Assembly: GCA_002423895.1 (NCBI GenBank) | Contig: DIOL01000019.1 | Location: 62,001-126,000, forward strand | Reading direction: 5' to 3' | Length of the DNA: 64,000 nucleotides | DNA from: Bacteroidales bacterium UBA5515 | Lineage (GTDB): Bacteria; Bacteroidota; Bacteroidia; Bacteroidales; P3 | Shown here: positions 43,533-52,424 of the stretch, piece by piece | How the letters are laid out: each line of letters begins with the position of its first letter | Numbering within the stretch: the first letter of the stretch is position 1 | The notes under the pieces: generated by a model | What the model was told of the DNA's origin: nothing | Database searches by the model: none | The model's input: the letters and a program-made list of their open reading frames with translations, nothing else | Position numbers and translations under genes: made by a program

Positions 43533-44264
43533 ATGTCAGTTACTTGGAATTTATGGCATGGTTGTCAAAAGATTAGTCAAGGATGTAAGAATTGCTATGT
43601 TTATCGTCAAGATGAAAAACATGGAAAAGATAGCAGTGTGGTTACTAAAACAGCCAATTTTAATCTTCCAATAAAAAGGAAAAGAGATAAATCATATAAG
43701 ATTCCTTCAGGAGAAATTGTTTACACTTGCTTTACTTCCGATTTTTTTGTTGAAGGTGCTGACAAATGGAGAAAGGAAGCCTGGGAAATGATTAAAACTC
43801 GTAGTGACCTGATCTTTTTTATTATCACTAAACGCATTGACAGGTTTACGGTTGAATTGCCTGAGGACTGGAATGATGGTTATGATAATGTTGTAATTGC
43901 TTCCACGGTTGAAAACCAAGAAATGGCGGATTATAGAATTCCTATTCTTAAGAAACTTCCAATTAAACATAAACTAATAACTTGTGCACCTTTGTTAGAA
44001 GAAATTAATCTTACACTTTATCTTGACAATACAATTGAAGAAGTTTCGGCTGGTGGTGAATCTGGCAATGAAGCAAGAGAATGTAATTACAATTGGATAT
44101 TAAATATTCGTAATCAATGTATTGAAAAAGATATTCCCTTTTGGTTCCATCAAACTGGTGCAAGACTAAGAAAAGATGGTAAACTATACAGAATCAAACG
44201 CCCCTATCAACATTCCCAAGCAAGAAAAGCAAACATCAATTACAAAACAAATCATAATTTTTAA
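43533..44264 (+). CDS. DUF5131 (phage Gp37/Gp68-like) family protein
   Basis: 243 residues from ATG at 43533; a TTG two codons earlier is in frame. The N-terminus MSVTWNLWHGCQKISQGCKN is the family hallmark, with three cysteines (11, 18, 21; C-X6-C-X2-C) suited to an iron-sulfur cluster; the fold is thought to be radical-SAM-like. Later blocks are CFTSDFFVEGADKWR, FFIITKRIDRF and the end GESGNEARECNYNWI. Homologues occur in phages and bacterial chromosomes; no reaction is established to my knowledge. It is monocistronic here, between two terminators/promoters, with no other phage genes. Confidence 0.85.
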   Translation: MSVTWNLWHGCQKISQGCKNCYVYRQDEKHGKDSSVVTKTANFNLPIKRKRDKSYKIPSGEIVYTCFTSDFFVEGADKWRKEAWEMIKTRSDLIFFIITKRIDRFTVELPEDWNDGYDNVVIASTVENQEMADYRIPILKKLPIKHKLITCAPLLEEINLTLYLDNTIEEVSAGGESGNEARECNYNWILNIRNQCIEKDIPFWFHQTGARLRKDGKLYRIKRPYQHSQARKANINYKTNHNF

Positions 44265-44296
44265 TTGATTTTGCAATAAGAAAAATTTTTCAGCTC

Positions 44297-44329
44297 TTGT
44301 CTGTTTTAATAATTAAAATCCTATATTTG
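44297..44329 (+). promoter_or_regulatory. Promoter of the TPR gene
   Basis: TATATTTG (44322-44329) with TTG at 44297-44299, 22 bp upstream, slightly longer than the ideal spacing. The ATG is at 44352. Confidence 0.55.
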
Positions 44330-44351
44330 CAGAAATTTAAAAGAAATAAAC

Positions 44352-45197
44352 ATGAAAAAACTTTTATTAACCCTAATCATTTCATTATTTTGCTTTAACC
44401 TTTATTCTCAAAGTGCAAGTGAACTATTTAATCAATCAATAAAGTATGCTAATGCAAATGACTTTAAGAAAGCAGAAAAAACCACAAAAGAATTAATTAA
44501 GAATTATACAAATGATGAGGATATTCATTTATATTGGAATAATTTAGGAGCTTTTCAATCAAATCAGGGAAATAATAAGGAAGCACTTAAATCATTCTCT
44601 AAGTCTTTCGAATTAAATGATAAATATGGCGTTGCATTATTAAACAGGGCTAAAACATATAGAGATCTTGAACAATTTGATAATGCAATTATTGATTATA
44701 AAAATGTTATTAAATTAGATACTAATAATGAAGAAGCTCTTTTTGATTTAGCAATGCTTTTCAGTAAAAGAGAAGATTATGCAAATGCACAAGTATATTA
44801 TGAAAAGCTTATTGCATCAAATCCTGAAGAAAACTATCCTGCTGCAGTAAACTTAGTTATTGTAAAGAAAAGACAAGGAGATCTTGAAGGAGCATTATCT
44901 GATATGAATAAATTAATTGAAAAAATACCTTCTAATGAATTTCTTTATGAAAACAGAGCAAATGTATATAATAATAGAGCAGATATTTTAATGAATATGA
45001 AACGTTATGATGAAGCTTTTGTTGATATTGAAAAATCATTAGCTCTTGAACCTGATTATGTAACTGCAATTATTACTAAAGGAGAAATATATTATTTTCA
45101 AGGAGATTATGGAAATGCTTGTATTTTCTTCAAAATAGCTCAAAGTAAAGGAGCTCCAAAAGAAAAATTAGAAAAATATATGAAAAACTGCAAGTAA
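44352..45197 (+). CDS. Secreted TPR-repeat protein
   Basis: 281 residues. Signal peptide 1-19 (ends LYSQ). Seven or so tetratricopeptide repeats follow, for example NLGAFQSNQGNNKEALKSFS, LNRAKTYRDLEQFDNAIIDY and LFDLAMLFSKREDYANAQVY, each about 34 residues. The last repeat ends in GDYGNACIFFKIAQSKGAPK, like Sel1/TPR ends of periplasmic proteins. It is a probable periplasmic scaffold protein; partner unknown. Single gene with its own promoter and a strong terminator. Confidence 0.85.
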   Translation: MKKLLLTLIISLFCFNLYSQSASELFNQSIKYANANDFKKAEKTTKELIKNYTNDEDIHLYWNNLGAFQSNQGNNKEALKSFSKSFELNDKYGVALLNRAKTYRDLEQFDNAIIDYKNVIKLDTNNEEALFDLAMLFSKREDYANAQVYYEKLIASNPEENYPAAVNLVIVKKRQGDLEGALSDMNKLIEKIPSNEFLYENRANVYNNRADILMNMKRYDEAFVDIEKSLALEPDYVTAIITKGEIYYFQGDYGNACIFFKIAQSKGAPKEKLEKYMKNCK

Positions 45198-45223
45198 ATA
45201 ATTCACAAAAGTATTTATGCAGG

Positions 45224-45258
45224 AAAGGCTATCATCAACATAAATGATAGCCTTTTTT
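45224..45258 (+). terminator. Rho-independent terminator of the TPR gene
   Basis: AAAGGCTATCAT (45224-45235) pairs with ATGATAGCCTTT (45244-45255), 12 bp, followed by T. Confidence 0.9.
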
Positions 45259-45272
45259 TATTTGAATTTATG

Positions 45273-45360
45273 AAAATAACTCCTTACTTTAATTTACTGA
45301 AACCTTACTTTAATTTATTAACTCTTGATTCTAATTTACTGAAACCTTACTTTAATTTTC
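45273..45360. repeat. Array F: four exact 21-bp units
   Basis: Units start at 45282, 45303, 45324 and 45345, exactly 21 bp apart, built on CCTTACTTTAATTTACTGAA; the third is changed to CTTGATTCTAATTTACTGAA. The left edge AAAATAACTCCTTA (45273-45286) is the same as in arrays A and I. Lies between a plus-strand and a minus-strand gene that converge. Confidence 0.85.
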
Positions 45361-45414
45361 GTAGATAAAGAGATTAAAAATAGACTATATTATGTGTTAA
45401 ATTAAATTGTTTTG

Positions 45415-45603
45415 CTAAGAAATAAAATAACAATTCTTTGGAGTAATTCTTTTACTTTCCATATAAGAAAAAGTTGGGCAATTGCATTTCTTCTTCTTTT
45501 TGGGTTTCATTTTTGTGCGTGATTGAGTTGCACAGGATGATAGTACAAAAATTATGATAAATGAAGTAAGTAGTATTTTTATATGTCTTTTATTCAATTT
45601 CAT
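45415..45603 (-). CDS. Small lipoprotein with a KKCNCP motif
   Basis: 62 residues. Basic N-terminus, hydrophobic stretch and lipobox LSSC (about 21-24), then a very basic segment and KKKCNCPTFSYME. Short lipoproteins with a K-rich stretch and a CDCP/CNCP motif recur in Bacteroidetes, which supports this being a real gene despite its size. It follows the helicase gene by 51 bp on the same strand. Function unknown. Confidence 0.65.
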   Translation of the reverse strand: MKLNKRHIKILLTSFIIIFVLSSCATQSRTKMKPKKKKKCNCPTFSYMESKRITPKNCYFIS

Positions 45604-45654
45604 TTCTATAACTATTTTTTTCTTTGCTTTCCTTATTAAAACTTAATTTGAGAA

Positions 45655-47829
45655 TTATTTAGTATCTTCGAATGAATAACTTTCAATTATTTCTAATATC
45701 TCTGCTCCATAATCCTTCATCTTACTTTTACCAAATCCTTTAATCGCCAATAGTTCCTTTTCTGATTTTGGTTCTGTGTTTACAATTTCAATTAAGGTTT
45801 TTTGATGCATAATAATAAAGGCTGGCTTTTCTATTTCCTCTGCCTTTGCTCTTCTCCATTGATTTAATACTTCAAACAATTCCTCATTTTCAATTTCTGG
45901 AGGTAATTCCCTATCTTCTGCTTGTGAAGTTTCCTTTGTAGTTTTTGTTTCTTCTTTCTTTGGCTTATTTTTCTTTAGATATTCTTTTACAAACTCTTTT
46001 GGCTCTTTAATCAAGGTTTTATTCCTATGACTTCTATATTCAGCAATTGAAAACTCAGAAGTAATAGATTCAAAGAGAGTAAGTTTAAAAAATGTTTCGT
46101 AGGCTATATCCAAATAATTTTGGTCTTTTTGCATTTCAATTTGCCTATTATCAAATTCAAGTGCATCAAGCAATCTAAGGATTTGTTTTACTATGTCTAA
46201 TTTTTGTGAAAAATATTCCTTAGCCTTTACCAATCTATCAATTGCATAGGCATCCAACTCCTTTAAGCAAAGGTTTCTAATTTGATTTTCAAACTTAAGA
46301 CTTACTTCAAATACTTCTGATTCAAAAGTTTTTATTTTTTCATTAATCAAATTGCTTGTTTGAGAGTAAGTTGTATGATAGGCAGTATTGTTTAATGTTT
46401 TTAGTTCATCTATTCTCCATTTCAATTCCTTAAAGGAATATAAATCAAGTAAATTCTCTTGAGTAAAAATTAGTTTATCGCTGTCAAGACGTTCCTTTGT
46501 TGGTTTATTTTCTTCTTGATAAGAGTCAAACTCTTCAATTAGAGGATCTTTAATTATTGATTGAGGTTCAAATGGTGAGGTTAAAATTATTCCTTCCAAG
46601 CTTTTGCATCGACTTAAAGCAACATAAACCTGTCCTGCTGCAAAGGATTTATTGGAGTCAATTATTACTTTTTCAAATGTTAATCCTTGACTTTTATGAA
46701 TTGTTATTGCCCAAGCAAGTTTAAGAGGATATTGCTCAAATGTTCCCAAAACATCTTCCTCTATTTCATTGGTTTCATGGTTTATTCTATAATGATAGTT
46801 GTGCCAAACGTATTTTTTAACAACAATATCTTCTGTATCCCCCTTACTCCTTACTAAAATTCTATCCTCACTTATTTCAACAATCTTTCCTATCTTTCCA
46901 TTATAATACTTTCTTTGTTCCGGAGCACCAATATCGTTTTTTACAAACATCACTTGTGCTTCAAGCTTTAACTCCAATTCAAATTCATTTGGATAGGATG
47001 ATTCTGGAAATTCGCCTTCAACAAAGGCAGTAAACTTATAAGATTCATTATCAATTTGCCTAAGCTTGTTTTCATTAATTCGGTTTGCTTGATAGTTGTG
47101 AGTGCAAAGAATTACATAAGCATCATCGGCGTTAGGGTCATAATCAACATTATTTCTATCGTTAAGAGCTTCAATTAACTTTTCATCAATTTGATTATTT
47201 CTAATCTTGTTTAGAATATTGATAAAGCGCTCATCCTTTTGACGAAAAACCTGCTGAAGATTAATTGTTATGAAATGGGAGTTTTGTAGTGCTAAGGAAG
47301 AGAAAAAATAGGGTGAATTGTATCTCAACTGCAACAATCCCCATTCCTCATCTTTACAAACGGGAGGTAATTGTTGTAAATCTCCAATCATCAAGAGCTG
47401 AACTCCACCAAAGGGGAGAAATTTCTTATCTTTTCGAAATTGTCTTAATCTATAATCAATAGCATCCAAGAGGTCTGCTCTAACCATTGATATTTCATCA
47501 ATAACAAGCAAATCCATACTCCTAATAACTTCTTTTTTGACTTTGGAGATTTTGAATTTGTTGTCTTTATCTCTTTCATTTCCCTCAACAAAAGGCCCAA
47601 AAGAGACTTGAAAAAATGAATGTATGGTAACACCTCCAGCATTAATGGCTGCAACTCCTGTAGGAGCTACAATAACCATTCTTTTGGATGTAGTTTCTTT
47701 TAGTGTTTTAAGGAAGGTTGTTTTACCTGTACCTGCTTTCCCTGTTAAGAAAATATTTGTATTAGTATATTCAACATATTTCTTGGCAAGTTCAAGCTCT
47801 TTGTTCGATATTAACTTTTCTTCATCCAT
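45655..47829 (-). CDS. PIF1-like helicase with C-terminal HRDC domain
   Basis: 724 residues. Walker A is FLTGKAGTGKTTF (27-39), Walker B LLVIDEISM (about 112-120), and later PIF1/RecD-type motifs include GDLQQLPPV, and YVALSRCKSLEGIIL (near 400-415) with the preceding AWAITIHKSQGLTFE. A charged linker (KPKKEETKTTKETSQ) leads to an HRDC domain at about 650-720 (LNQWRRAKAEEIEKPAFIIM, then LLAIKGFGKSKMKDYG). It is a 5'-3' DNA helicase likely acting in replication or recombination repair. It is the last large gene of the nusB transcript, 27 bp after the protease gene. Confidence 0.9.
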   Translation of the reverse strand: MDEEKLISNKELELAKKYVEYTNTNIFLTGKAGTGKTTFLKTLKETTSKRMVIVAPTGVAAINAGGVTIHSFFQVSFGPFVEGNERDKDNKFKISKVKKEVIRSMDLLVIDEISMVRADLLDAIDYRLRQFRKDKKFLPFGGVQLLMIGDLQQLPPVCKDEEWGLLQLRYNSPYFFSSLALQNSHFITINLQQVFRQKDERFINILNKIRNNQIDEKLIEALNDRNNVDYDPNADDAYVILCTHNYQANRINENKLRQIDNESYKFTAFVEGEFPESSYPNEFELELKLEAQVMFVKNDIGAPEQRKYYNGKIGKIVEISEDRILVRSKGDTEDIVVKKYVWHNYHYRINHETNEIEEDVLGTFEQYPLKLAWAITIHKSQGLTFEKVIIDSNKSFAAGQVYVALSRCKSLEGIILTSPFEPQSIIKDPLIEEFDSYQEENKPTKERLDSDKLIFTQENLLDLYSFKELKWRIDELKTLNNTAYHTTYSQTSNLINEKIKTFESEVFEVSLKFENQIRNLCLKELDAYAIDRLVKAKEYFSQKLDIVKQILRLLDALEFDNRQIEMQKDQNYLDIAYETFFKLTLFESITSEFSIAEYRSHRNKTLIKEPKEFVKEYLKKNKPKKEETKTTKETSQAEDRELPPEIENEELFEVLNQWRRAKAEEIEKPAFIIMHQKTLIEIVNTEPKSEKELLAIKGFGKSKMKDYGAEILEIIESYSFEDTK

Positions 47830-47856
47830 TTCTCACTTTCAGAAAAATGATAAAAA

Positions 47857-49509
47857 TTATTCTACAATTAGCTTATTTGTCCAAATTTTCTCTTGAGAAA
47901 CATATTTAATGATATAGTAGCCTGCTTTTAGATTACTTGCATTAATTGAATAAGATGTTGTATTTGCTGGAATAATATCTCTTAGAACAACTCTACCAAC
48001 TTCATCAAAGATTTCAACTTGAGTTGAGTTTTGAATCATTGAAAGAGAAATATTTATTTCATTCTTTGCTGGATTTGGATAAATTGTTGAATAAGTATTT
48101 TGACTTGTCTCTACCAATGGATTTGATAAAGTTGAATAATCATCTCCTCTAAAAGTACTTACACCTGAATTTGTAGGATCTAACCAAGGTTGAAGTCTTT
48201 TATCATTTGTTGTCCCATTTGAGCTCCATGAATAAGATAATTTTCCATAATAATCCAATTTATCAGCATTTGCAGCATAGCAAGAAGATGTTCCTCCTGT
48301 TAGTGTTCCAACAATTTGACTTGAAGCATTAAATAATGGACTTCCTGAAGAGCCACCTTCTGTTATTCCATAATTTGTTTGAGTTTGAACCCATTTTGCT
48401 TGCCAATGTGTTTGTCCATAGCCTAAATTAACACTTTGAAGTGCTGTATTATAGGTTGAAATCTTTTTAATATCTCCTGATGGATGATGAATACAAACTC
48501 CACTTGATGAAGCATTGGTTGTGTTATTCCATGCATTCCAATATGCATTATAGTTAGTTGGTACATTTTGATTTAAACGAAGAAGAAGGAAATCAGATGA
48601 AGAACCTAAAGCCTTTAATGAGGTTCCATTCATTGTTTTGGATGTTGGTTCAACACTTCCTGTTGTACAACCAGCTGCTTCGTAATTAAAGTAGAAAACA
48701 AAATAGCTGTAATAGTATGAAGAAGCCACATCTTCAACACAATGTGCAGCTGAAAGAACATAAGGAGCTAAATCTCTTGCAGTGTTATTTACAAGTGAAC
48801 CAGTACACCATCCTATTGAATAATCATCCATTCTAAGCATAATTCTTACAACTCCTCTTTGAGCATTTCTATAATTATTTCCTTCAGGACAATTTACATT
48901 AACATTACAAGAACCTGATGAACCAAATTCATCGGAATATTTAGTTATATCATACCCAAAATCTCTATATGCATATCCTACTTCTGTTAACTCAATTTGA
49001 GCATTTTCCTTAACATAATTAGGTTGAAAATATTCTATTATTATTTCTTCTCCATTAACCATTTCGGTTGCAAAAGTCTTAGATTCATCATTATTGAAAG
49101 ATGTAAATGCTCCTATTATTTGAGAATGGTCTGAATTATATATAAATAGTTCTGATCCCTTTGGAAGATAGAAGTTTTTTGAATAAAGATTTAGTGCCTT
49201 TGCATTTGGTGATTTAACTCTCAAAATCCATAGTTTTCCATCTTTCAATTCTGACATATCGGCCTTTTCAAAGAAGTTTACATTCAATGGAAGAACAACT
49301 CCAAATCTTCTTGTTTTATACAGATTTTGAGGGTTATTATTGTATTCTATTGTTTGAGTTAAATCGGGTTCTTCAATTTCAAGTGTTGCTGTAAGTAAGG
49401 CACTCAAATCTTTATTTAAAAAAGATTTAGGAGTTGATTCAATACTTATTTGAGCATATGAAATCACACTAAAAAATAGTATGATAATTGGTAAAAATAT
49501 TCTTTTCAT
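47857..49509 (-). CDS. Secreted trypsin-like (lysyl-endopeptidase-type) protease with T9SS sorting domain
   Basis: 550 residues. Signal peptide 1-20 (ends SYAQ), a long propeptide-like region to about 198, then a chymotrypsin-fold domain with the triad His256 (VLSAAHC), Asp306 (SSSDFLLL) and Ser388 (EGGSSGSPLFN). The domain starts SCNVNVNCPEG and has several cysteines, resembling lysyl endopeptidases (Achromobacter protease I type); cleavage after Lys is plausible but the S1 pocket cannot be confirmed. A T9SS sorting domain follows (IYPNPAKNEINISL … TNKLIVE). Secreted, probably digests extracellular protein, which would fit a lysine-fermenting lifestyle. Starts 16 bp after coaE. Confidence 0.9.
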   Translation of the reverse strand: MKRIFLPIIILFFSVISYAQISIESTPKSFLNKDLSALLTATLEIEEPDLTQTIEYNNNPQNLYKTRRFGVVLPLNVNFFEKADMSELKDGKLWILRVKSPNAKALNLYSKNFYLPKGSELFIYNSDHSQIIGAFTSFNNDESKTFATEMVNGEEIIIEYFQPNYVKENAQIELTEVGYAYRDFGYDITKYSDEFGSSGSCNVNVNCPEGNNYRNAQRGVVRIMLRMDDYSIGWCTGSLVNNTARDLAPYVLSAAHCVEDVASSYYYSYFVFYFNYEAAGCTTGSVEPTSKTMNGTSLKALGSSSDFLLLRLNQNVPTNYNAYWNAWNNTTNASSSGVCIHHPSGDIKKISTYNTALQSVNLGYGQTHWQAKWVQTQTNYGITEGGSSGSPLFNASSQIVGTLTGGTSSCYAANADKLDYYGKLSYSWSSNGTTNDKRLQPWLDPTNSGVSTFRGDDYSTLSNPLVETSQNTYSTIYPNPAKNEINISLSMIQNSTQVEIFDEVGRVVLRDIIPANTTSYSINASNLKAGYYIIKYVSQEKIWTNKLIVE

Positions 49510-49525
49510 AATTATAATTGTTATT

Positions 49526-50107
49526 CTATTTTTTTGTTATTATTTGATTGTTTATTTCAAGTATTTGAGGGAGAAGCATTGTTTTGTTATCGTGATGAAT
49601 AATATAATCGGCTCTTTTAATCTTTTCTTCATTTGAAAATTGATTATTCATTCTTTCTTCAATTTCATCATAAGATAAATTATCTCTTTTCATTGCTCTT
49701 TCAATAGAAATCTTTTTAGGAGAATCTACTGTAATTATCTTATCAAATTTTTTACCCCATCCAATTTCTAAAACGATTGCACTTTCCATTATGGTATATG
49801 GTGCTTTTTGGCTTTCTTGCCATAAGTTATACATTTCCAAAACTCTTGGATGTACCATTGAGTTAAGTTTTTCTAACTTTTTGTTATCTGTAAAGACAAT
49901 ATTAGCTAATGCTTTTTTATTCAATTGCCCATTTTCCAAAATCTTATTCCCAAATTCCGTTGCTATTTCACTCAAAAAAGTTTTGTCTTTATAGCATTTT
50001 ATAGCCTCTTTATCAGCAACAAAAACAGGAACACCTAATCGTTCAAATACAGAACAAATCAAGGTCTTCCCGCTTCCAATAGTACCAGTTAAGGCAATGT
50101 TTTTCAC
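49526..50107 (-). CDS. coaE: Dephospho-CoA kinase
   Basis: 193 residues with P-loop GTIGSGKTL (8-16), the DKEA segment (about 33) and HPRVLEMYNLW (about 81-91). It phosphorylates dephospho-CoA, the last step of coenzyme A synthesis. The start is GTG at 50105-50107: it directly precedes MKNIALTGTIGSGK-type N-terminal sequence, and no ATG fits. It follows yajC by 13 bp. Confidence 0.94.
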   Translation of the reverse strand: MKNIALTGTIGSGKTLICSVFERLGVPVFVADKEAIKCYKDKTFLSEIATEFGNKILENGQLNKKALANIVFTDNKKLEKLNSMVHPRVLEMYNLWQESQKAPYTIMESAIVLEIGWGKKFDKIITVDSPKKISIERAMKRDNLSYDEIEERMNNQFSNEEKIKRADYIIHHDNKTMLLPQILEINNQIITKK

Positions 50108-50120
50108 CTCAAAAACTATT

Positions 50121-50441
50121 TTATTTCTTTTTTTCTGCTCCTATTTCAAGTGCAATTGCTGATTTTTCAATTTCAACATTAACTCCATTAGCAATTTCAA
50201 GAATTAAAGAAGTTTCTTTCACTTCAACTATCTTTCCGTGCATACCACTGATTGTGACAACCTTTTGTCCTTTTTGAAGACTTTCTCTAAATTGTTTTTC
50301 CTTCTTAGCTCTTGCACTTTGAGGGCGTATCATAAAGAAATAGAAAATCACAATAATAAGTAGAAGCATTAACATTGAGCTCCATCCTGAAGCTCCACCT
50401 TGTTGGTTTCCTGCCATTAAAAAAATGTTCAATAAATTCAT
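50121..50441 (-). CDS. yajC: Preprotein translocase subunit YajC
   Basis: 106 residues. One membrane helix (about 23-38) followed by FYFFMIRPQSARAKKEKQFRE, the YajC signature, and a small beta domain VVTISGMHGKIVEVKE. It is an accessory subunit of the Sec translocon with SecDF. An N-terminal GGASGW stretch is typical of Bacteroidetes forms. Part of the nusB-DUF1573-yajC-coaE cluster. Confidence 0.95.
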   Translation of the reverse strand: MNLLNIFLMAGNQQGGASGWSSMLMLLLIIVIFYFFMIRPQSARAKKEKQFRESLQKGQKVVTISGMHGKIVEVKETSLILEIANGVNVEIEKSAIALEIGAEKKK

Positions 50442-50481
50442 TTTCGTTGTTTTTAATTGTTATTTTAATATTTTTTGTATT

Positions 50482-50898
50482 CTAATTTACATCTGCTGTA
50501 ATTCTTAGTCGAGTTGTTGAAGGAGTTGTGTTAGCTAATACTGAAATTTCTTTCATAATTCTTATTCCACTGCTTCCTTCAGAATCGTACCTTACAGTTA
50601 TTTGACCTTCTGTGTTTGGTTTAATTGGATTTCTTGGATAATCTGCAACAGTGCATCCACAATTAGCAGTAACTGAAGAAATAATTAAATCGTTTTTACC
50701 TGTGTTCTTAAACTTAAAACTACAAGTAACTACTTCTCCAGAAGTTAAAGTGCCAAAATCAATTATATCCTTTTCAAACTTAACGGAAGTTGAATTTTCA
50801 ATTAAATCAGTTGTGATTGTATTATCCTTTTTATTGCATGACATAAAAAAGAAAACACTTAATACAACTAAAAAAAGTAAAATACTCTTTCTTAACAT
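50482..50898 (-). CDS. DUF1573 lipoprotein
   Basis: 138 residues from ATG at 50896-50898, chosen because the protein then starts with a lipoprotein signal MLRKSILLFLVVLSVFFFMSC; an ATG 27 bp upstream overlaps nusB and would add a non-signal extension. The mature part is a DUF1573 immunoglobulin-like domain with VKFEKDIIDFGTLTSGEVVT and KFKNTGKNDLIISSVTANCG. These domains are common in Bacteroidetes envelope proteins; the function is unknown. It lies between nusB and yajC, as in many relatives. Confidence 0.88.
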   Translation of the reverse strand: MLRKSILLFLVVLSVFFFMSCNKKDNTITTDLIENSTSVKFEKDIIDFGTLTSGEVVTCSFKFKNTGKNDLIISSVTANCGCTVADYPRNPIKPNTEGQITVRYDSEGSSGIRIMKEISVLANTTPSTTRLRITADVN

Positions 50899-50908
50899 AT
50901 AATTTATA

Positions 50909-51844
50909 CTATAATTCTGTTTCATTGGTTTCTTCTTCGAGCTTTTTTATTCTACCCTTTGCTCTAAGATCAACCATTAATTTATCCAAAAGTCCATTTA
51001 CAAATAACTTACTCTTTGGGGTAGAAAACTCCTTACTTAATTCAACATACTCATTTAAGGTTACGTTGATAGGTATCTCTGGACAATATATTAACTCTGA
51101 TAGACCCATTTTTATTATAAGTATATCCATTAATGCTACTCTATCCATATCCCAATTGTGAACCTTTGCATTAATCAACTCTGAGTATTCCTTATCGTTT
51201 TCTATTGTTCTCTTAAAGACACTGGTAATAAAATTTTCTTCAACAAAGTTATCAGATAGTTTTTCAAATCTACCTTCATATTCTTTCAAAGATTTTAAAC
51301 TCCAAAGTGCCATTGTATCATAGTCTGACTCCCACTCCATTTTCATTTCGCAAACATTGTCGAAATAGTTTTCATTGGAGATTAAATAGTTTTTGAATAG
51401 CTGAATATAAATATTCTTTTCACTTTCAAAATCCCCTTTTTCGGAGTTCATATAAGTTTTATATGAATTGGAATTATTGAATTTCTTCAAAATATTCATA
51501 AACAAATCTCTATTCTCGTTCCAATTTATTTTTAAAGCTTCCTTTCTCTTTAAAAGCTCATTGTCATTGAGTAAAAGAGTAATAAAATCATTATCTACAA
51601 ACTTAGTATTTGGATTCAAATCCTCATCTGTTGGTAATAGTTTACGTCTGTTATCTTCAATTCTTTCTAAAGCTAAGCTATGTATGTAAATTAAAGAAGA
51701 AAATAAATAGGTGTGAAGATCTAAAAGAGAATTGAAACTGTCAAGAAGTTTTTTGTTGTGTTCATTAACACCATTGCAATCATTAAATTGGAAAGAATAA
51801 AGCGATTGAAGAACTTTAGCTCTTATGAAATGTCTGTTAAGCAT
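50909..51844 (-). CDS. nusB: Transcription antitermination factor NusB
   Basis: 311 residues, long compared with about 140 in E. coli but normal for Bacteroidetes, where NusB has an N-terminal and middle extension. The N-terminus MLNRHFIRAKVLQSLYSFQF and the C-terminal NusB core (MDRVALMDILIIKMGLSELI, then NVTLNEYVELSKEFSTPKSK and FVNGLLDKL) are diagnostic. It binds boxA RNA in rRNA antitermination. First gene of the cluster; -7 element at 51888-51895. Confidence 0.95.
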   Translation of the reverse strand: MLNRHFIRAKVLQSLYSFQFNDCNGVNEHNKKLLDSFNSLLDLHTYLFSSLIYIHSLALERIEDNRRKLLPTDEDLNPNTKFVDNDFITLLLNDNELLKRKEALKINWNENRDLFMNILKKFNNSNSYKTYMNSEKGDFESEKNIYIQLFKNYLISNENYFDNVCEMKMEWESDYDTMALWSLKSLKEYEGRFEKLSDNFVEENFITSVFKRTIENDKEYSELINAKVHNWDMDRVALMDILIIKMGLSELIYCPEIPINVTLNEYVELSKEFSTPKSKLFVNGLLDKLMVDLRAKGRIKKLEEETNETEL

Positions 51845-51887
51845 CCTCTATTTAAAAGAAATAATAAATAAATGTGAATTCATTTTG

Positions 51888-51895
51888 CAAAGGTA
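51888..51895 (-). promoter_or_regulatory. -7 element of the nusB operon
   Basis: Minus-strand TACCTTTG lies 43 bp before the nusB ATG and fits TAnnTTTG. Confidence 0.6.
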
Positions 51896-52094
51896 GTAAA
51901 AAACTGCATAATCAAAATAGATTAGATTATTTTTTCAATTATTTTACTTTTAAATTTGATTTAACATGAAGATATGAATGACTTATTGCAGTTAAAAAAA
52001 CTAAGAATAAATTTGAATTAGTACTAAGAAAAAAAGTGTAAATATCATTTAGTACAAATTAATAATCTGTTAACCTTATTCAGGACGGGTCAGA

Positions 52095-52130
52095 CAAGGA
52101 ATAAAACTAATTAATCAAGGAATAAATCTC
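52095..52130. repeat. Array G: two 21-bp units upstream of array H
   Basis: CAAGGAATAAA occurs at 52095 and 52116, 21 bp apart, immediately left of the palindromic array H and with the same period. The unit differs from that of array H. Confidence 0.6.
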
Positions 52131-52131
52131 A

Positions 52132-52234
52132 TATAATGCCATTATATCCTCGGTATAATGCCATTAAACTTATGATATAATGGCATTATAGTTATGGTAT
52201 AATGCCATTATACCGAGGATATAATGGCATTATA
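52132..52234. repeat. Array H: five near-palindromes at exact 22-bp spacing
   Basis: TATAATGCCATTATA starts at 52132, 52154 (end changed to AAA), and 52198; its reverse complement TATAATGGCATTATA at 52176 and 52220. All steps are exactly 22 bp. The linkers are also symmetric: TCCTCGG (52147-52153) is reverse-complementary to CCGAGGA (52213-52219), so most of the array is one large inverted repeat. Core AATGCCATT is shared with array D. With array G it lies in the 580-bp gap 51845-52424, which otherwise holds only the nusB promoter and AT-rich sequence. Confidence 0.92.
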
Positions 52235-52424
52235 CTAAATTTAAACAAGCTTTGGCAAGATAAATAGCCCTTATAAATAGATAAAAACAAGATAAATACA
52301 CAGAAAATCAAGGATTAAAAAAAATCAAAATAAAACTTCAATGTAAAAACAATGGCATAGTTTTAAATTCAAAAGAAAGTTTTGTTAGATTAAAAACTTG
52401 ATTAAACGATATTTATACAGATAA

